This document shows positions 41,729-51,756 of a stretch of DNA of 64,000 nucleotides, piece after piece. Source of the DNA: Sphingobium algorifonticola. Lineage in GTDB: Bacteria > Pseudomonadota > Alphaproteobacteria > Sphingomonadales > Sphingomonadaceae. Numbering within the stretch: the first letter of the stretch is position 1; every line of letters starts with the position of its first letter. Below the pieces are notes generated by a model. That model saw only the letters and a list, made by a program, of their open reading frames with translations. It searched no databases and was not told the origin of the DNA. Made by a program: the position numbers and the translations under genes. The stretch is from contig NZ_RZUL01000003.1 of NCBI RefSeq assembly GCF_004005485.1, positions 558,001-622,000 on the forward strand, written 5' to 3'.

Positions 41729-42358
41729 ATGAGCGATCAGCTTACGCTGTCGGCCGAGGCACGCGATCGGGCAGGCAAGGGAGCCTCCCGCGCTCTCCGC
41801 CGTGAGAACCGCGTCCCCGCCGTCATCTATGGAATGAACGAAGAACCGCTTATGGTTCATGTGGAGGAGAAGGCGCTGAACAAGCTGCTGGGCACCGGCC
41901 ACTTCATGAACAGCGTCGTCATGGTCGAAGTCGGCGGCAAAAAAGTCCGCACGCTTCCCAAGGACGTCGCTTTCCACCCCGTCAGCGATCGCCCGCTGCA
42001 CGTCGATTTCCTGCGCGTTGCCAAGAACGCCAGCGTGCATGTGAACGTGCCCGTGCGCTTCGACAATGAAGATGCCGCGCCCGGCCTGAAGCGTGGCGGC
42101 GTGCTCAACATTGTGCGCCATGAGCTGGAACTGATCGTGGATGCGGACAAGATCCCCGACGATATCGTCATCGACCTCACGGGTCTGGAAGTCGGCGACA
42201 GCATCCACATCAGCAGCGTCACGTTGCCCAAGGGTGCCGAATCGGCAATCGACGACCGTGATTTCACCATCGCGACGATCGTGGCCCCCTCCGCCCTCAA
42301 GAGCAGCGACAATGAAGCTGCCGATGCCGAGGGCGGCGAAGAAGGCGACGCGGCCTGA
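41729..42358 (+). CDS. rplY: 50S ribosomal protein L25/general stress protein Ctc
   Basis: A 209-residue long-form L25. The N-terminal 5S-rRNA-binding domain reads [38 protein letters not shown]. The C-terminal Ctc beta domain contains [20 protein letters not shown] and [20 protein letters not shown]. An acidic tail ends [12 protein letters not shown]. It precedes pth as in many bacteria, separated here by a palindromic repeat. Confidence 0.95.
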   Translation: MSDQLTLSAEARDRAGKGASRALRRENRVPAVIYGMNEEPLMVHVEEKALNKLLGTGHFMNSVVMVEVGGKKVRTLPKDVAFHPVSDRPLHVDFLRVAKNASVHVNVPVRFDNEDAAPGLKRGGVLNIVRHELELIVDADKIPDDIVIDLTGLEVGDSIHISSVTLPKGAESAIDDRDFTIATIVAPSALKSSDNEAADAEGGEEGDAA

Positions 42359-42377
42359 ACGGCCTGAACCACTAAAG

Positions 42378-42474
42378 CCCCTCCCCTTCAGGGGAGGGGT
42401 TGGGGTGGGGGATGGAATGGGAACGATGCGTTACGGCATCCCCCACCCCCGACCCCTCCCCTGAAGGGGAGGGG
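42378..42474. repeat. Palindromic repeat between rplY and pth (CCCCTCCCCTTCAGGGGAGGGG family)
   Basis: CCCCTCCCCTTCAGGGGAGG and CCCCTCCCCTGAAGGGGAGG flank GGTTGGGGTGGGGGATGGAA and CATCCCCCACCCCCGACC. This is the same element as the one read through inside glyS at 37098-37205. It ends 11 bases before the pth start, so it may affect pth translation. Confidence 0.85.
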
Positions 42475-42485
42475 AGAAACTCGTC

Positions 42486-43055
42486 ATGCAGCTTTGGGTC
42501 GGCCTCGGCAATCCCGGTCCGCAATATGCCCTCAACCGGCATAATGTGGGGTTCATGGCGGCCGACATCATTGCCGAACTGCATGATTTTACCGCGCCCA
42601 GGCGCCAGTTTCAGGGATGGGCCAGCGAAGGCCGCATCGGCGCGGAAAAGCTGCTTCTGCTCAAGCCCGCGACGTTCATGAACGAAAGCGGGCGCGCCGT
42701 CGGCGAAGCGATGCGTTTCTACAAGCTGGACCCGCAAGCCGTGACCGTGTTCCACGACGAACTGGACCTTGCGCCTTTCAAGGTGAAAGTGAAGCGCGGC
42801 GGCGGCACGGCAGGGCACAACGGCCTGCGCTCGATGGACGCGCATATCGGGCCGGAGTTTCGCCGCGTGCGCATCGGCATAGGCCATCCGGGGCACAAGG
42901 ATCGCGTCCATGGCTATGTCCTGGGCAATTATGCCAAGGCGGAAATGGATCCGCTGTCGGACATGCTCGGCGCGATCGGTGCCGAGGCGCACTGGCTGGC
43001 TGCGGGCGACGACGTACGCTTCATGAACGATATCGCCATGCGACTGGCGGACTGA
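42486..43055 (+). CDS. pth: Peptidyl-tRNA hydrolase
   Basis: A 189-residue enzyme recycling peptidyl-tRNA dropped from ribosomes. It starts MQLWVGLGNPGPQYALNRHN, with the catalytic His in NRHNVGFMAADII, LLKPATFMNESGRAVGEAM, VFHDELDLAPFKVKVKRGGG and AGHNGLRSMDAHIG. Length and motifs are canonical. It is followed by ychF after 24 bases. Confidence 0.97.
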   Translation: MQLWVGLGNPGPQYALNRHNVGFMAADIIAELHDFTAPRRQFQGWASEGRIGAEKLLLLKPATFMNESGRAVGEAMRFYKLDPQAVTVFHDELDLAPFKVKVKRGGGTAGHNGLRSMDAHIGPEFRRVRIGIGHPGHKDRVHGYVLGNYAKAEMDPLSDMLGAIGAEAHWLAAGDDVRFMNDIAMRLAD

Positions 43056-43079
43056 TTTTTCGGGATAGGGACCAGAACT

Positions 43080-44180
43080 ATGGGTTTCAAATGCGGTATC
43101 GTCGGGCTGCCCAACGTCGGCAAGTCGACCCTGTTCAACGCGCTGACCGAGACGCAGGCGGCGCAGGCGGCCAATTATCCCTTCTGCACGATCGAGCCGA
43201 ATGTCGGCAACGTCGCCGTGCCCGATCCGCGCCTTTACGAAATCGCGAAGATCGGCGGCAGCGCGAAGATCATCGAGACGCAGTTGGCCTTTGTCGATAT
43301 CGCGGGCCTTGTCCGCGGCGCGTCTAAGGGCGAAGGTCTGGGCAATCAGTTCCTCGCCAACATCCGCGAGGTCGATGCCATCGTCCACGTGCTTCGCTGC
43401 TTCGAGGATGACGACATCACCCATGTCGAAGGCAAGATAGACCCGATTGCCGATGCGGAGACCGTCGAGACCGAACTGATGCTGTCGGACCTCGAATCCT
43501 TGGAAAAGCGGGTCCCCGCCCTTCTGAAAAAGGGCCAGCAGGGGGACAAGGAATCGAAAGCAGCCGCCGCAGTGCTGGGCCAGGCGCTCGACCTGCTGCG
43601 CGAAGGCAAGCCCGCGCGGCTCACCAAACCCCGCGACGAAGAGGAGGAACGCCTCTTCGCACAGGCGCAACTGCTGACGAGCAAGCCCGTGCTCTACGTG
43701 TGCAACGTCGATGAAGCCAGCGCGGCGGAAGGCAATGCGTTCAGCGCCCGCGTGTTCGAGAAAGCGAAGGCGGAAGGTGCGAGCGCCGTCATCGTGTCCG
43801 CTGCCATCGAAGCGGAGCTTGTGACCATGCCGGTGGAGGAACGCGGCGAATATCTCGAAGCTCTAGGCCTTGCCGAGGCGGGCCTCGCACGGATCATTCG
43901 GGCGGGATACGCGCTGCTCGGTCTCATCACCTTTTTCACCGTCGGCCCGAAGGAAGCCCGCGCGTGGACCGTCAACAAAGGCTCCAGGGCACCGCAGGCG
44001 GCAGGCGCGATCCACAGCGATTTCGAGAAAGGCTTCATCCGGGCCGAAACCATGGCCTATGCCGACTATGTGAAGTTCGGCGGAGAGGCCGGAGCGAAGG
44101 AAGCCGGGAAATGGCGCGCGGAAGGCAAGGACTATGTCACGCAGGATGGCGACATCATGCTGTTCCGCTTCAACGTCTGA
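43080..44180 (+). CDS. ychF: Redox-regulated ATPase YchF (OLA1 family)
   Basis: A 366-residue Obg-like ATPase that binds ribosomes. It has the P-loop GLPNVGKSTLFNALTETQ, NYPFCTIEPNVGNVAVPDPR, DxxG FVDIAGLVRGASKGEGLG and the altered G4 NVDE in LYVCNVDEASAAEG, which explains ATP over GTP preference. The C-terminal TGS domain contains LITFFTVGPKEARAWTV. It sits 24 bases after pth, an arrangement shared by many bacteria. Confidence 0.96.
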   Translation: MGFKCGIVGLPNVGKSTLFNALTETQAAQAANYPFCTIEPNVGNVAVPDPRLYEIAKIGGSAKIIETQLAFVDIAGLVRGASKGEGLGNQFLANIREVDAIVHVLRCFEDDDITHVEGKIDPIADAETVETELMLSDLESLEKRVPALLKKGQQGDKESKAAAAVLGQALDLLREGKPARLTKPRDEEEERLFAQAQLLTSKPVLYVCNVDEASAAEGNAFSARVFEKAKAEGASAVIVSAAIEAELVTMPVEERGEYLEALGLAEAGLARIIRAGYALLGLITFFTVGPKEARAWTVNKGSRAPQAAGAIHSDFEKGFIRAETMAYADYVKFGGEAGAKEAGKWRAEGKDYVTQDGDIMLFRFNV

Positions 44181-44255
44181 CAATTCCATCGCCAGTTGAC
44201 GGAAACGGAAAGCCCGGATAAACCCGCGCCATAAAGGTTGCAGGTTGAAACGAAT

Positions 44256-44714
44256 ATGGCGCATTATTTTGAGGATATTGAGATCGGCGAGGTCGAACGA
44301 TTCGGCCATTACGTGGTCGAACGCCAGGAAGTGATCGACTTCGCTTCGAAATATGATCCGCAACCCTTTCACCTGTCGGACGAAGCTGCCGCCAAGACGC
44401 ATTTCGGGAAGATTGCTGCCAGCGGCTGGCATACGGCCGGCATGTTCATGGCCATGTTTGTCGCCCATATCCAGAAAAACCCGGAGAGACAGGCGGCAAG
44501 CCTGGGCGCCCTTGGCGTCGATGAACTGCGCTGGCACCGGCCGTGCCATCCCGGCGATATCTTGCGCTGTGAAGCCGAAGTAATCGAAAAATCCGTATCT
44601 CAGAGCCGCCCGGAGATGGGCATCATCAAGTCCAGGATCACGGTGTTTAATCAGGATAACAAGCGCATGATGACGCTCATGCCCATCGCCATGTGGCGCA
44701 CGCGCCCAATCTGA
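44256..44714 (+). CDS. MaoC-like (R)-hydratase/dehydratase
   Basis: A 152-residue hotdog-fold protein starting MAHYFEDIEIGEVERFGHYV. The hydratase motif reads FASKYDPQPFHLSDEAAAKT, with Asp and His as expected catalytic residues, then GWHTAGMFMAMFV and RWHRPCHPGDILRCEAEVIE. Members hydrate enoyl-CoA to (R)-3-hydroxyacyl-CoA. The exact substrate is unknown. It stands alone after ychF. Confidence 0.88.
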   Translation: MAHYFEDIEIGEVERFGHYVVERQEVIDFASKYDPQPFHLSDEAAAKTHFGKIAASGWHTAGMFMAMFVAHIQKNPERQAASLGALGVDELRWHRPCHPGDILRCEAEVIEKSVSQSRPEMGIIKSRITVFNQDNKRMMTLMPIAMWRTRPI

Positions 44715-44737
44715 TCCGGCCGACCCTGTAGAACCGA

Positions 44738-45256
44738 TCAGCCTGCGGGCTTCTCGATCGCCATGATGCGGATGGTTTCGGTCGGCGCATTAGCGATCTG
44801 GACCAGGTTGGCGCCCTTCGGCAGATTGAACCATACGATCTTGCGAATGCCCGAGCAGGCCGGGCCATGGCCATGGTCGATGCTGACGGCGGGTGCCGCG
44901 CCGATCACGACGTCAAGCCATGCCGCGCCCGACAGCGCGATGCCGACGCGGCTGGGTTTGGCCAGATTGAGGCGGAAGATCCCGCCGAACGTCGCTGCGC
45001 CGCCGTCCTTGCCGGGCTTGGCCGCGTAGACCATATGGCCCTGCGGATGCAGCGTTGCTTCCAGTGCCGATCCCAGCAGCAAGGTACGCGCATCGCTCGT
45101 TTGATAGCCCGCCATGCCCGCCTTGGGCAATGTCCAGTCCTGCCAGGGATAGTCGAGCGCAGGCTTCGCAGGACAGTCCGTTGCAGGCTGCTGCGCAGGT
45201 GCGGCAACGGGCGTGACGCAAAGGGCCAGCATCGTCAGAACCTTTGCAATCTGCAT
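44738..45256 (-). CDS. Exported hypothetical protein downstream of mutL
   Basis: A 172-residue protein with a signal peptide (MQIAKVLTMLALCVTPVAAP, cleavage near APA). The mature part has two cysteines (ATDCPAKPAL and GPACSGIRKIVW) that could pair, and a beta-rich pattern. A GGAAGGAAG site precedes the ATG, which overlaps the end of mutL, so the two are coupled. The domain was not recognised; resemblance to other sphingomonad homologues adjoining mutL is likely but unverified. Confidence 0.65.
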   Translation of the reverse strand: MQIAKVLTMLALCVTPVAAPAQQPATDCPAKPALDYPWQDWTLPKAGMAGYQTSDARTLLLGSALEATLHPQGHMVYAAKPGKDGGAATFGGIFRLNLAKPSRVGIALSGAAWLDVVIGAAPAVSIDHGHGPACSGIRKIVWFNLPKGANLVQIANAPTETIRIMAIEKPAG

Positions 45257-45258
45257 CG

Positions 45259-47049
45259 TCACTTCCTTCCAAACAGCTTTTCGATATCGCCGTGTCCCAG
45301 CTTCACCCAGGTCGGGCGACCGTGATTGCACTGGCCGCTGCGCGGTGTCACTTCCATTTCACGCAACAGCGCATTCATTTCTGCAACCGACAGAACGCGC
45401 CCGGCCCGCACCGATCCGTGACACGCCATTGTCGCCGCGACATGATCGAGCCGCTCCTTCAGGGACAGCGCGCTATCGAACGCGGCCAGATCGTCCGCCA
45501 GATCGGTGATGAGGCCCTGCACGTCGCCTGCCCCCAGCATCGCAGGTGTCGCGCGCACCAGCATCGCACAGGGGCCGAAGCGTTCGACGTCGAGCCCCAG
45601 TTCGGACAGTTCGCCGATCCGTGCTTCGAGACGATCGCAGGCCGGTTCGTCCAGTTCAACGACTTCGGGGAGCAGCAGCGCTTGTGACGCCACGCCGCCG
45701 CCCTCCACGGCGCGGCGCATGCGTTCCAGCACCAGCCGCTCGTGCGCCGCATGCTGATCGACGATGACCAGACCGTCCTGCGCCTCTGCAACGATATAGG
45801 TCTTCGCCACCTGCCCCCTTGCTACGCCTAGAGGATAGCTCTGCGTATCGGGCGGTGGCACGCCTGCCGGTTCGGCACGGGCCATCGGCGGCGGCGTCAG
45901 GAACGTCGCCCGACGGTCGCCGAGCGACGGTGCGGCCTGGGGCATGGCGCTTGCGGGTGCGCCCGCCGCTTCGAAAATCGGCATCGCCCCGATCGGCGTC
46001 GGCGACACCGGTTCGGCCCGCCACATGCCAAGCGCATGAGGATCGGCGCGCTGCACGGAACGGAAACCTGCCTCGTCCAGCGCGCGCTTCAGGCCACTGA
46101 CGATCATGCCGCGGATCATCGCCGGTTCGCGGAAGCGCACTTCGGTCTTGGCGGGATGCACGTTCACATCGACTTCGGAAGGCGGCAGATCGAGGAACAG
46201 CGCCACGACCGGATGCCTGTCCCTCGCCAGCAGATCGGCATAGGCCCCCCGCACCGCGCCTGCCAGCAGCCGATCCCGCACCGGGCGACCGTTCACAAAC
46301 AGGAACTGATGATCGGCCACGCCACGATGATAGGTCGGCAGCCCCGCTACACCGGACAGGCTGATGCCGTCGCGAACATAAGTGATGACCACATGATTGT
46401 CGGCCAGGGCGCGATCAGTGAGTGCAGCAACGCGATCTTCGCGGCCGTCCCCTTGCTGAACAGCAATTGCCTTGCGACCGTCGTGCTCCAGCATGAACGC
46501 GATGTCTGGCCGGGCCATGGCCAGGCGACGGATGACGTCGAGGCACGCGGCATATTCTGCCCGCGCCGACCGCAGGAACTTGCGCCGCGCGGGCACCTTT
46601 TCGAACAGATGCTCCACCCTTATGCGGGTGCCGGGCGGCACTGCGGCGGGTCCTTCGTCCAGCAGCGCGCCATTGTCCACGACACGCTGCCAGCCTTCGC
46701 CCCCATCGCGTGCGCGACTTTCGAGCGTGATCCGCGCCACGCTGGCGATCGACGGCAACGCCTCGCCGCGAAAACCGAGCGTTGCAACGTTCTCAATCGC
46801 ATCGTCGGGCAGCTTGGATGTCGCATGCCGTTCCAGCGCCAGCGCCATATCCGCCCGCGTCATGCCGCAGCCGTCATCGATCACTTCTATGCGATCGAGA
46901 CCGCCTGCGGCCAGACGCACCGAAATCCGCCGTGCCCCCGCGTCCACGGCATTTTCCACCAGCTCCTTGAGCGCACTGGCCGGTCTTTCCACCACTTCGC
47001 CCGCGGCGATGCGATTGACCAGATGTTCAGGCAGGCGGCGTATTGACAT
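45259..47049 (-). CDS. mutL: DNA mismatch repair protein MutL with endonuclease motif
   Basis: A 596-residue protein starting MSIRRLPEHLVNRIAAGEVV. The GHKL ATPase motifs are ELVENAVDAGARRI, DDGCGMTRADM and TLGFRGEALPSIASV. The C-terminal domain contains VIVDQHAAHERLVLERM, matching the DQHA-x2-E-x4-E metal-binding motif of nicking MutL proteins. This is expected in bacteria lacking MutH. A variable Pro/Ala linker separates the halves. It is divergent from mreB, and a small exported protein overlaps its end. Confidence 0.96.
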   Translation of the reverse strand: MSIRRLPEHLVNRIAAGEVVERPASALKELVENAVDAGARRISVRLAAGGLDRIEVIDDGCGMTRADMALALERHATSKLPDDAIENVATLGFRGEALPSIASVARITLESRARDGGEGWQRVVDNGALLDEGPAAVPPGTRIRVEHLFEKVPARRKFLRSARAEYAACLDVIRRLAMARPDIAFMLEHDGRKAIAVQQGDGREDRVAALTDRALADNHVVITYVRDGISLSGVAGLPTYHRGVADHQFLFVNGRPVRDRLLAGAVRGAYADLLARDRHPVVALFLDLPPSEVDVNVHPAKTEVRFREPAMIRGMIVSGLKRALDEAGFRSVQRADPHALGMWRAEPVSPTPIGAMPIFEAAGAPASAMPQAAPSLGDRRATFLTPPPMARAEPAGVPPPDTQSYPLGVARGQVAKTYIVAEAQDGLVIVDQHAAHERLVLERMRRAVEGGGVASQALLLPEVVELDEPACDRLEARIGELSELGLDVERFGPCAMLVRATPAMLGAGDVQGLITDLADDLAAFDSALSLKERLDHVAATMACHGSVRAGRVLSVAEMNALLREMEVTPRSGQCNHGRPTWVKLGHGDIEKLFGRK

Positions 47050-47123
47050 TGGATAGGGACTAGCCCAAGCGGACGCCTTCCGCGACCCGCCGCCCGACAT
47101 TTTTTCCAGTATCGAAAGGCTGA

Positions 47124-48245
<1,122 letters not shown>

Positions 48246-48260
48246 GTGGAGAACTGAGCG

Positions 48261-49211
48261 ATGGCGCGGCCACCCAGCCGGCGCCCCGGCTATGACCGGA
48301 AGGCGCAATATGGCTTGTTCGCCAGCTATGTCGTTGCGGTATCGGGGGCACTGGCCGGCCTGTTGCTGGTGATCGTTGCAACCTTTGATCCGACCGGTTT
48401 CGCCGTGATCCGCGCCACGGTGGCTGAAATAACGCGCCCAGCCTCCATCACCATGCGTCAGCTTGTCAGCGGCTTCGGCACGATCGACGAGCAGATCGTC
48501 GCCTATTTCCGCGCCGGGTCGCAGAATGCGGCATTACGCCGCCAAGTCGATACCAACCGTACCCGCCTGATCGAGGCAGCAGCGATTGAGCAGGAGAATA
48601 TTCGCCTCAAGAAGCTGCTGCAGCTGGTGGAGGCAGAGGATGGCGAAGTGGTCGCGGCGCGCCTTATCAGCTCGACCGGGGGCAGCACCCGGCGGATTGC
48701 CCGGCTCGCCGCCGGACGGGCGCAGGGTGCATATCCCGGCATGCCGGTGCGCGCGCCGGAGGGCCTGATCGGCCGCATCCTGACCGCCGGGCCGAATACC
48801 GCCGACGTGCTGTTGCTGACAGACAGCCAGAATATCATCCCGGTGCGCCGCGCGCGGGACAACATCGCGGGTATCGCAACAGGCCAGGACGATGGATCGC
48901 TGGAAGTCCGGTCACTCAATGCCGGAAACAATCCCTTCCGGCCCGGCGATATCATGGTGACGTCCGGCACCGGCGGGCTGTATCGCCCCAATATTCCGGT
49001 CGCGATCATCGTGCGGTCCGATGGTGACAAGGCAATCGCCGTCCCGCTCGCCAACCCCGCCCGTGTGGAGGCCGTGATAGTCCAGCGACCCTATGAAGCG
49101 ACGGTGACGCCTGTCGGGTCTCCGTCGCCGACAGAGTCGCCTCCCTCGGCCTCGCCCACACCAGCCTCGCCTGCACCGGCCTCGCCTGCATCCCCGTCGC
49201 CTGCACCATGA
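48261..49211 (+). CDS. mreC: Rod shape-determining protein MreC
   Basis: A 316-residue single-pass protein. A membrane segment (about residues 18-38, YVVAVSGALAGLLLVIVATF) is followed by a coiled coil (about 80-120). Two periplasmic beta domains follow, with GAYPGMPVRAPEGLIGRILT and RPGDIMVTSGTGGLYRPNIP. It ends in a 35-residue Pro/Ser/Ala tail made of SPTPASPAP-like units. It scaffolds PBP2 and RodA. It starts 15 bases after mreB and overlaps mreD by 4 bases. Confidence 0.95.
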   Translation: MARPPSRRPGYDRKAQYGLFASYVVAVSGALAGLLLVIVATFDPTGFAVIRATVAEITRPASITMRQLVSGFGTIDEQIVAYFRAGSQNAALRRQVDTNRTRLIEAAAIEQENIRLKKLLQLVEAEDGEVVAARLISSTGGSTRRIARLAAGRAQGAYPGMPVRAPEGLIGRILTAGPNTADVLLLTDSQNIIPVRRARDNIAGIATGQDDGSLEVRSLNAGNNPFRPGDIMVTSGTGGLYRPNIPVAIIVRSDGDKAIAVPLANPARVEAVIVQRPYEATVTPVGSPSPTESPPSASPTPASPAPASPASPSPAP

Positions 49212-49720
49212 TACCGGAGGGACCAAGGCTGGGCGGCGATCCGTCGGCGTTTCGGCTGAAAGGAACGCCTATCGTCACGATCATGATAGGGTCGATGCTG
49301 CCGATCCTTCCGATCATCGCGCAGACGCCTATCCTGCCCCCGCTCGGCCTGTTGCTGCTGCTGTCCTGGCGCCTCCTGCGTCCCGAGTTGCTGCCCGCAT
49401 GGATTGCCCTGCCGCTTGGCCTCTTCGACGACATCTTGAGCGGACAGCCGCTGGGTAGCGCGATGTGCCTTTGGACCCTGACGATGATCGGCATCGACAT
49501 GGCCGAGCGCAGGCTCATCTGGCGCGACTATTGGCAGGACTGGCTTATTGCCGCCATTGCCGTTATTTTCTGCCTGACCGGCGGCCTGTGGTTCGCGCGG
49601 CTAACTGGTGGGGGTGGAAGCTTGCCGCTGGTTGCGCCGCAGATCATCTGGTCGATACTACTCTATCCCTTCGTCGCGCGGCAATGCGCGTGGCTCGATC
49701 GCTGGCGCATCATGGCATGA
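49208..49720 (+). CDS. mreD: Rod shape-determining protein MreD
   Basis: A 170-residue polytopic membrane protein with about five hydrophobic segments, including MIGSMLPILPIIAQTPILPP and LPAWIALPLGLFDDILSGQP. The D-D-I/L-L-S-G-Q-P-L-G loop is characteristic of the family. Start and stop overlap the neighbours by 4 bases (ATGA) on each side, typical of this operon. Confidence 0.92.
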   Translation: MIPEGPRLGGDPSAFRLKGTPIVTIMIGSMLPILPIIAQTPILPPLGLLLLLSWRLLRPELLPAWIALPLGLFDDILSGQPLGSAMCLWTLTMIGIDMAERRLIWRDYWQDWLIAAIAVIFCLTGGLWFARLTGGGGSLPLVAPQIIWSILLYPFVARQCAWLDRWRIMA

Positions 49721-51756
49721 AGTTTCGCAAGGCACCGCGCAAGACCGTTACCGAAGCCAGCCAGACTTTTTCCTTCACGCGCCGGGCAATGGTGCTGGGC
49801 GGATTGCAGGGTGGCGTCGGCGCGCTGCTCGCCGCGCGCATGACGTGGATCAGCGTGGCGGAGAATGAGAAGTATCAGTTGCTGGCGGAGAGCAATCGCG
49901 TCAACCTCACGCTCATCCCGCCACGGCGCGGCTGGATTATCGACCGGCATGGCCGCCCGATCGCCAACAACCGCACCGATTTTCGGGTCGACATCATTCC
50001 TGACCGTCTGGCGGACAAGGACGCAACCGTCGCCAGCCTCGCCAAACTGCTGGCGCTGGCACCTGAAGACGTCGAGAAGATCCACGAGCAACTTGAAAAG
50101 GCAGCCGGATTTCAACCCGTCCAGGTCTCCGACAATCTGACGTACGAGCAATATGCCGCGGTTAGCGTACGCCTGTCCGAATTGCCCGGGGTCGCCCCGT
50201 CGCAAGGCTTCTCCCGCTTCTATCCCGCGGGCGCCAGTGTCGGCCATTTGATCGGCTATGTCGGCACCGCATCGGCGGAAGAATATAAGGAACGCAAGGA
50301 TCCCCTGCTCATCACGCCGGGATACAAGATCGGCAAGGATGGCCTGGAGCGATCCTTTGACAAGGCGCTGACGGGCACGCCCGGTGCCAAACGTGTGGAA
50401 GTCACCGCGCGCGGCAAGATCGTGCGGGAACTGACCACCCGGTCGGACACGCCCGGCAAGACCCTGCAACTCACGATCGATGCGGGGTTACAGGAATATG
50501 CCGGACGACGCCTCGGCACACAGAGCGGATCAGTGGTCGTGATCGATTGCAGCAATGGCGATGTGCTGGCGATGGCGTCCATGCCGAGTTTCGATCCCAA
50601 CAGTTTTTCCGACGGCATCGGCAGCCTGGAATGGGAAATGCTCTCGCAGGACGATCATGTCCCCCTGCGCAACAAGGCGCTGCGCGGCCTTTATCCCCCC
50701 GGATCGACCGTGAAGCCGATGGTTGCGCTGGCTTTGCTGGAGGCGGGCATTCCGGCCAGCGACCGGGTATCCTGCGGCGGTGCGATGCGCGTGGGTAACA
50801 CGCTGTTCCATTGTCACAAGCGGCGCGGCCATGGTGCCCTCGACATGCGCGGGGCCATCGCGCAGAGTTGCGACATCTATTTCTACACCATGGCGCTGCG
50901 CATCGGCATGGAGCCGATTGCGGCCATGGCGCGGCGGCTGGGCATGGGCCAGCAATTCGACTTGCCCTTCCCGAGCCAAAGCTATGGCACGGTGCCTGAT
51001 CCGGCCTGGAAGATGAAGAAATACAACGAGAAATGGCAGGCTTATGACACAGTGAACGCCACCATCGGTCAGGGCTATATGCTGGCCAATCCGCTGCAAC
51101 TGGCGGTAATGGCCGCGCGCCTGGCGACCGGCCGGATGCTGACGCCCAATTTCCTGATGGGGGCAAAGCGCACACCTGCCGCATCCCTCGGGGCCAGCGC
51201 AGAGCATCTCTTCACGATCCGCGAAGCAATGAGCGCCGTGGTAAACGGCGGCGGCACCGGCGGGGCGGGACGCATGACCATTCCAGGCGTCCTGCTCGCA
51301 GGCAAAACAGGCACGGCGCAGGTACGGCGCATCACCATGGCGGAACGTCGCGCCGGGGTGCGACGCGACGCCTCTCTTCCGTTCAAGCTGCGCGACCATG
51401 CGTTGTTCCAGGGCTTCGCCCCGTTCGACAATCCGCGCTATGCGGTCGGCTGCATCCTCGAACATGGTGGTCATACGATCCGCAATCAGGACAGCGCACC
51501 GATAGCGAGCGACACATTGAGCTATCTGTTTGATCCGCAGAAGGCGACGGAGAAGCTTGTTGAACTGGAAAAGACCTGGGGCGGGACGCCGGCTGAACGG
51601 ATGGCGGCGCAGATGGCCGCATTCCGGGTGCAGAAGGGCCTCGAGACGGCGCTGACCCCGGACCAGATGAATGCCGCCAACGCGACAGTGGCCGCCGTCG
51701 CCAACGCCTCCACACCGTCTGCGAACGAAAGCAATGCGGCGGAGGAACAAGATTGA
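49717..51756 (+). CDS. mrdA: Penicillin-binding protein 2 (transpeptidase)
   Basis: A 679-residue class B PBP for cell elongation. The start MKFRKAPRKTVTEASQTFSF overlaps the mreD stop. A membrane anchor lies near residues 25-45, followed by the dimerisation head with RRGWIIDRHGRPIANNRTDF. The transpeptidase motifs are PPGSTVKPMVALALL (SxxK), AQSCDIYF (SxN-type, here SCD) and LLAGKTGTAQVRR (KTG). The C-terminal tail is Ala/Asn-rich. It is followed by rodA with a TTGA overlap. Confidence 0.96.
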   Translation: MKFRKAPRKTVTEASQTFSFTRRAMVLGGLQGGVGALLAARMTWISVAENEKYQLLAESNRVNLTLIPPRRGWIIDRHGRPIANNRTDFRVDIIPDRLADKDATVASLAKLLALAPEDVEKIHEQLEKAAGFQPVQVSDNLTYEQYAAVSVRLSELPGVAPSQGFSRFYPAGASVGHLIGYVGTASAEEYKERKDPLLITPGYKIGKDGLERSFDKALTGTPGAKRVEVTARGKIVRELTTRSDTPGKTLQLTIDAGLQEYAGRRLGTQSGSVVVIDCSNGDVLAMASMPSFDPNSFSDGIGSLEWEMLSQDDHVPLRNKALRGLYPPGSTVKPMVALALLEAGIPASDRVSCGGAMRVGNTLFHCHKRRGHGALDMRGAIAQSCDIYFYTMALRIGMEPIAAMARRLGMGQQFDLPFPSQSYGTVPDPAWKMKKYNEKWQAYDTVNATIGQGYMLANPLQLAVMAARLATGRMLTPNFLMGAKRTPAASLGASAEHLFTIREAMSAVVNGGGTGGAGRMTIPGVLLAGKTGTAQVRRITMAERRAGVRRDASLPFKLRDHALFQGFAPFDNPRYAVGCILEHGGHTIRNQDSAPIASDTLSYLFDPQKATEKLVELEKTWGGTPAERMAAQMAAFRVQKGLETALTPDQMNAANATVAAVANASTPSANESNAAEEQD

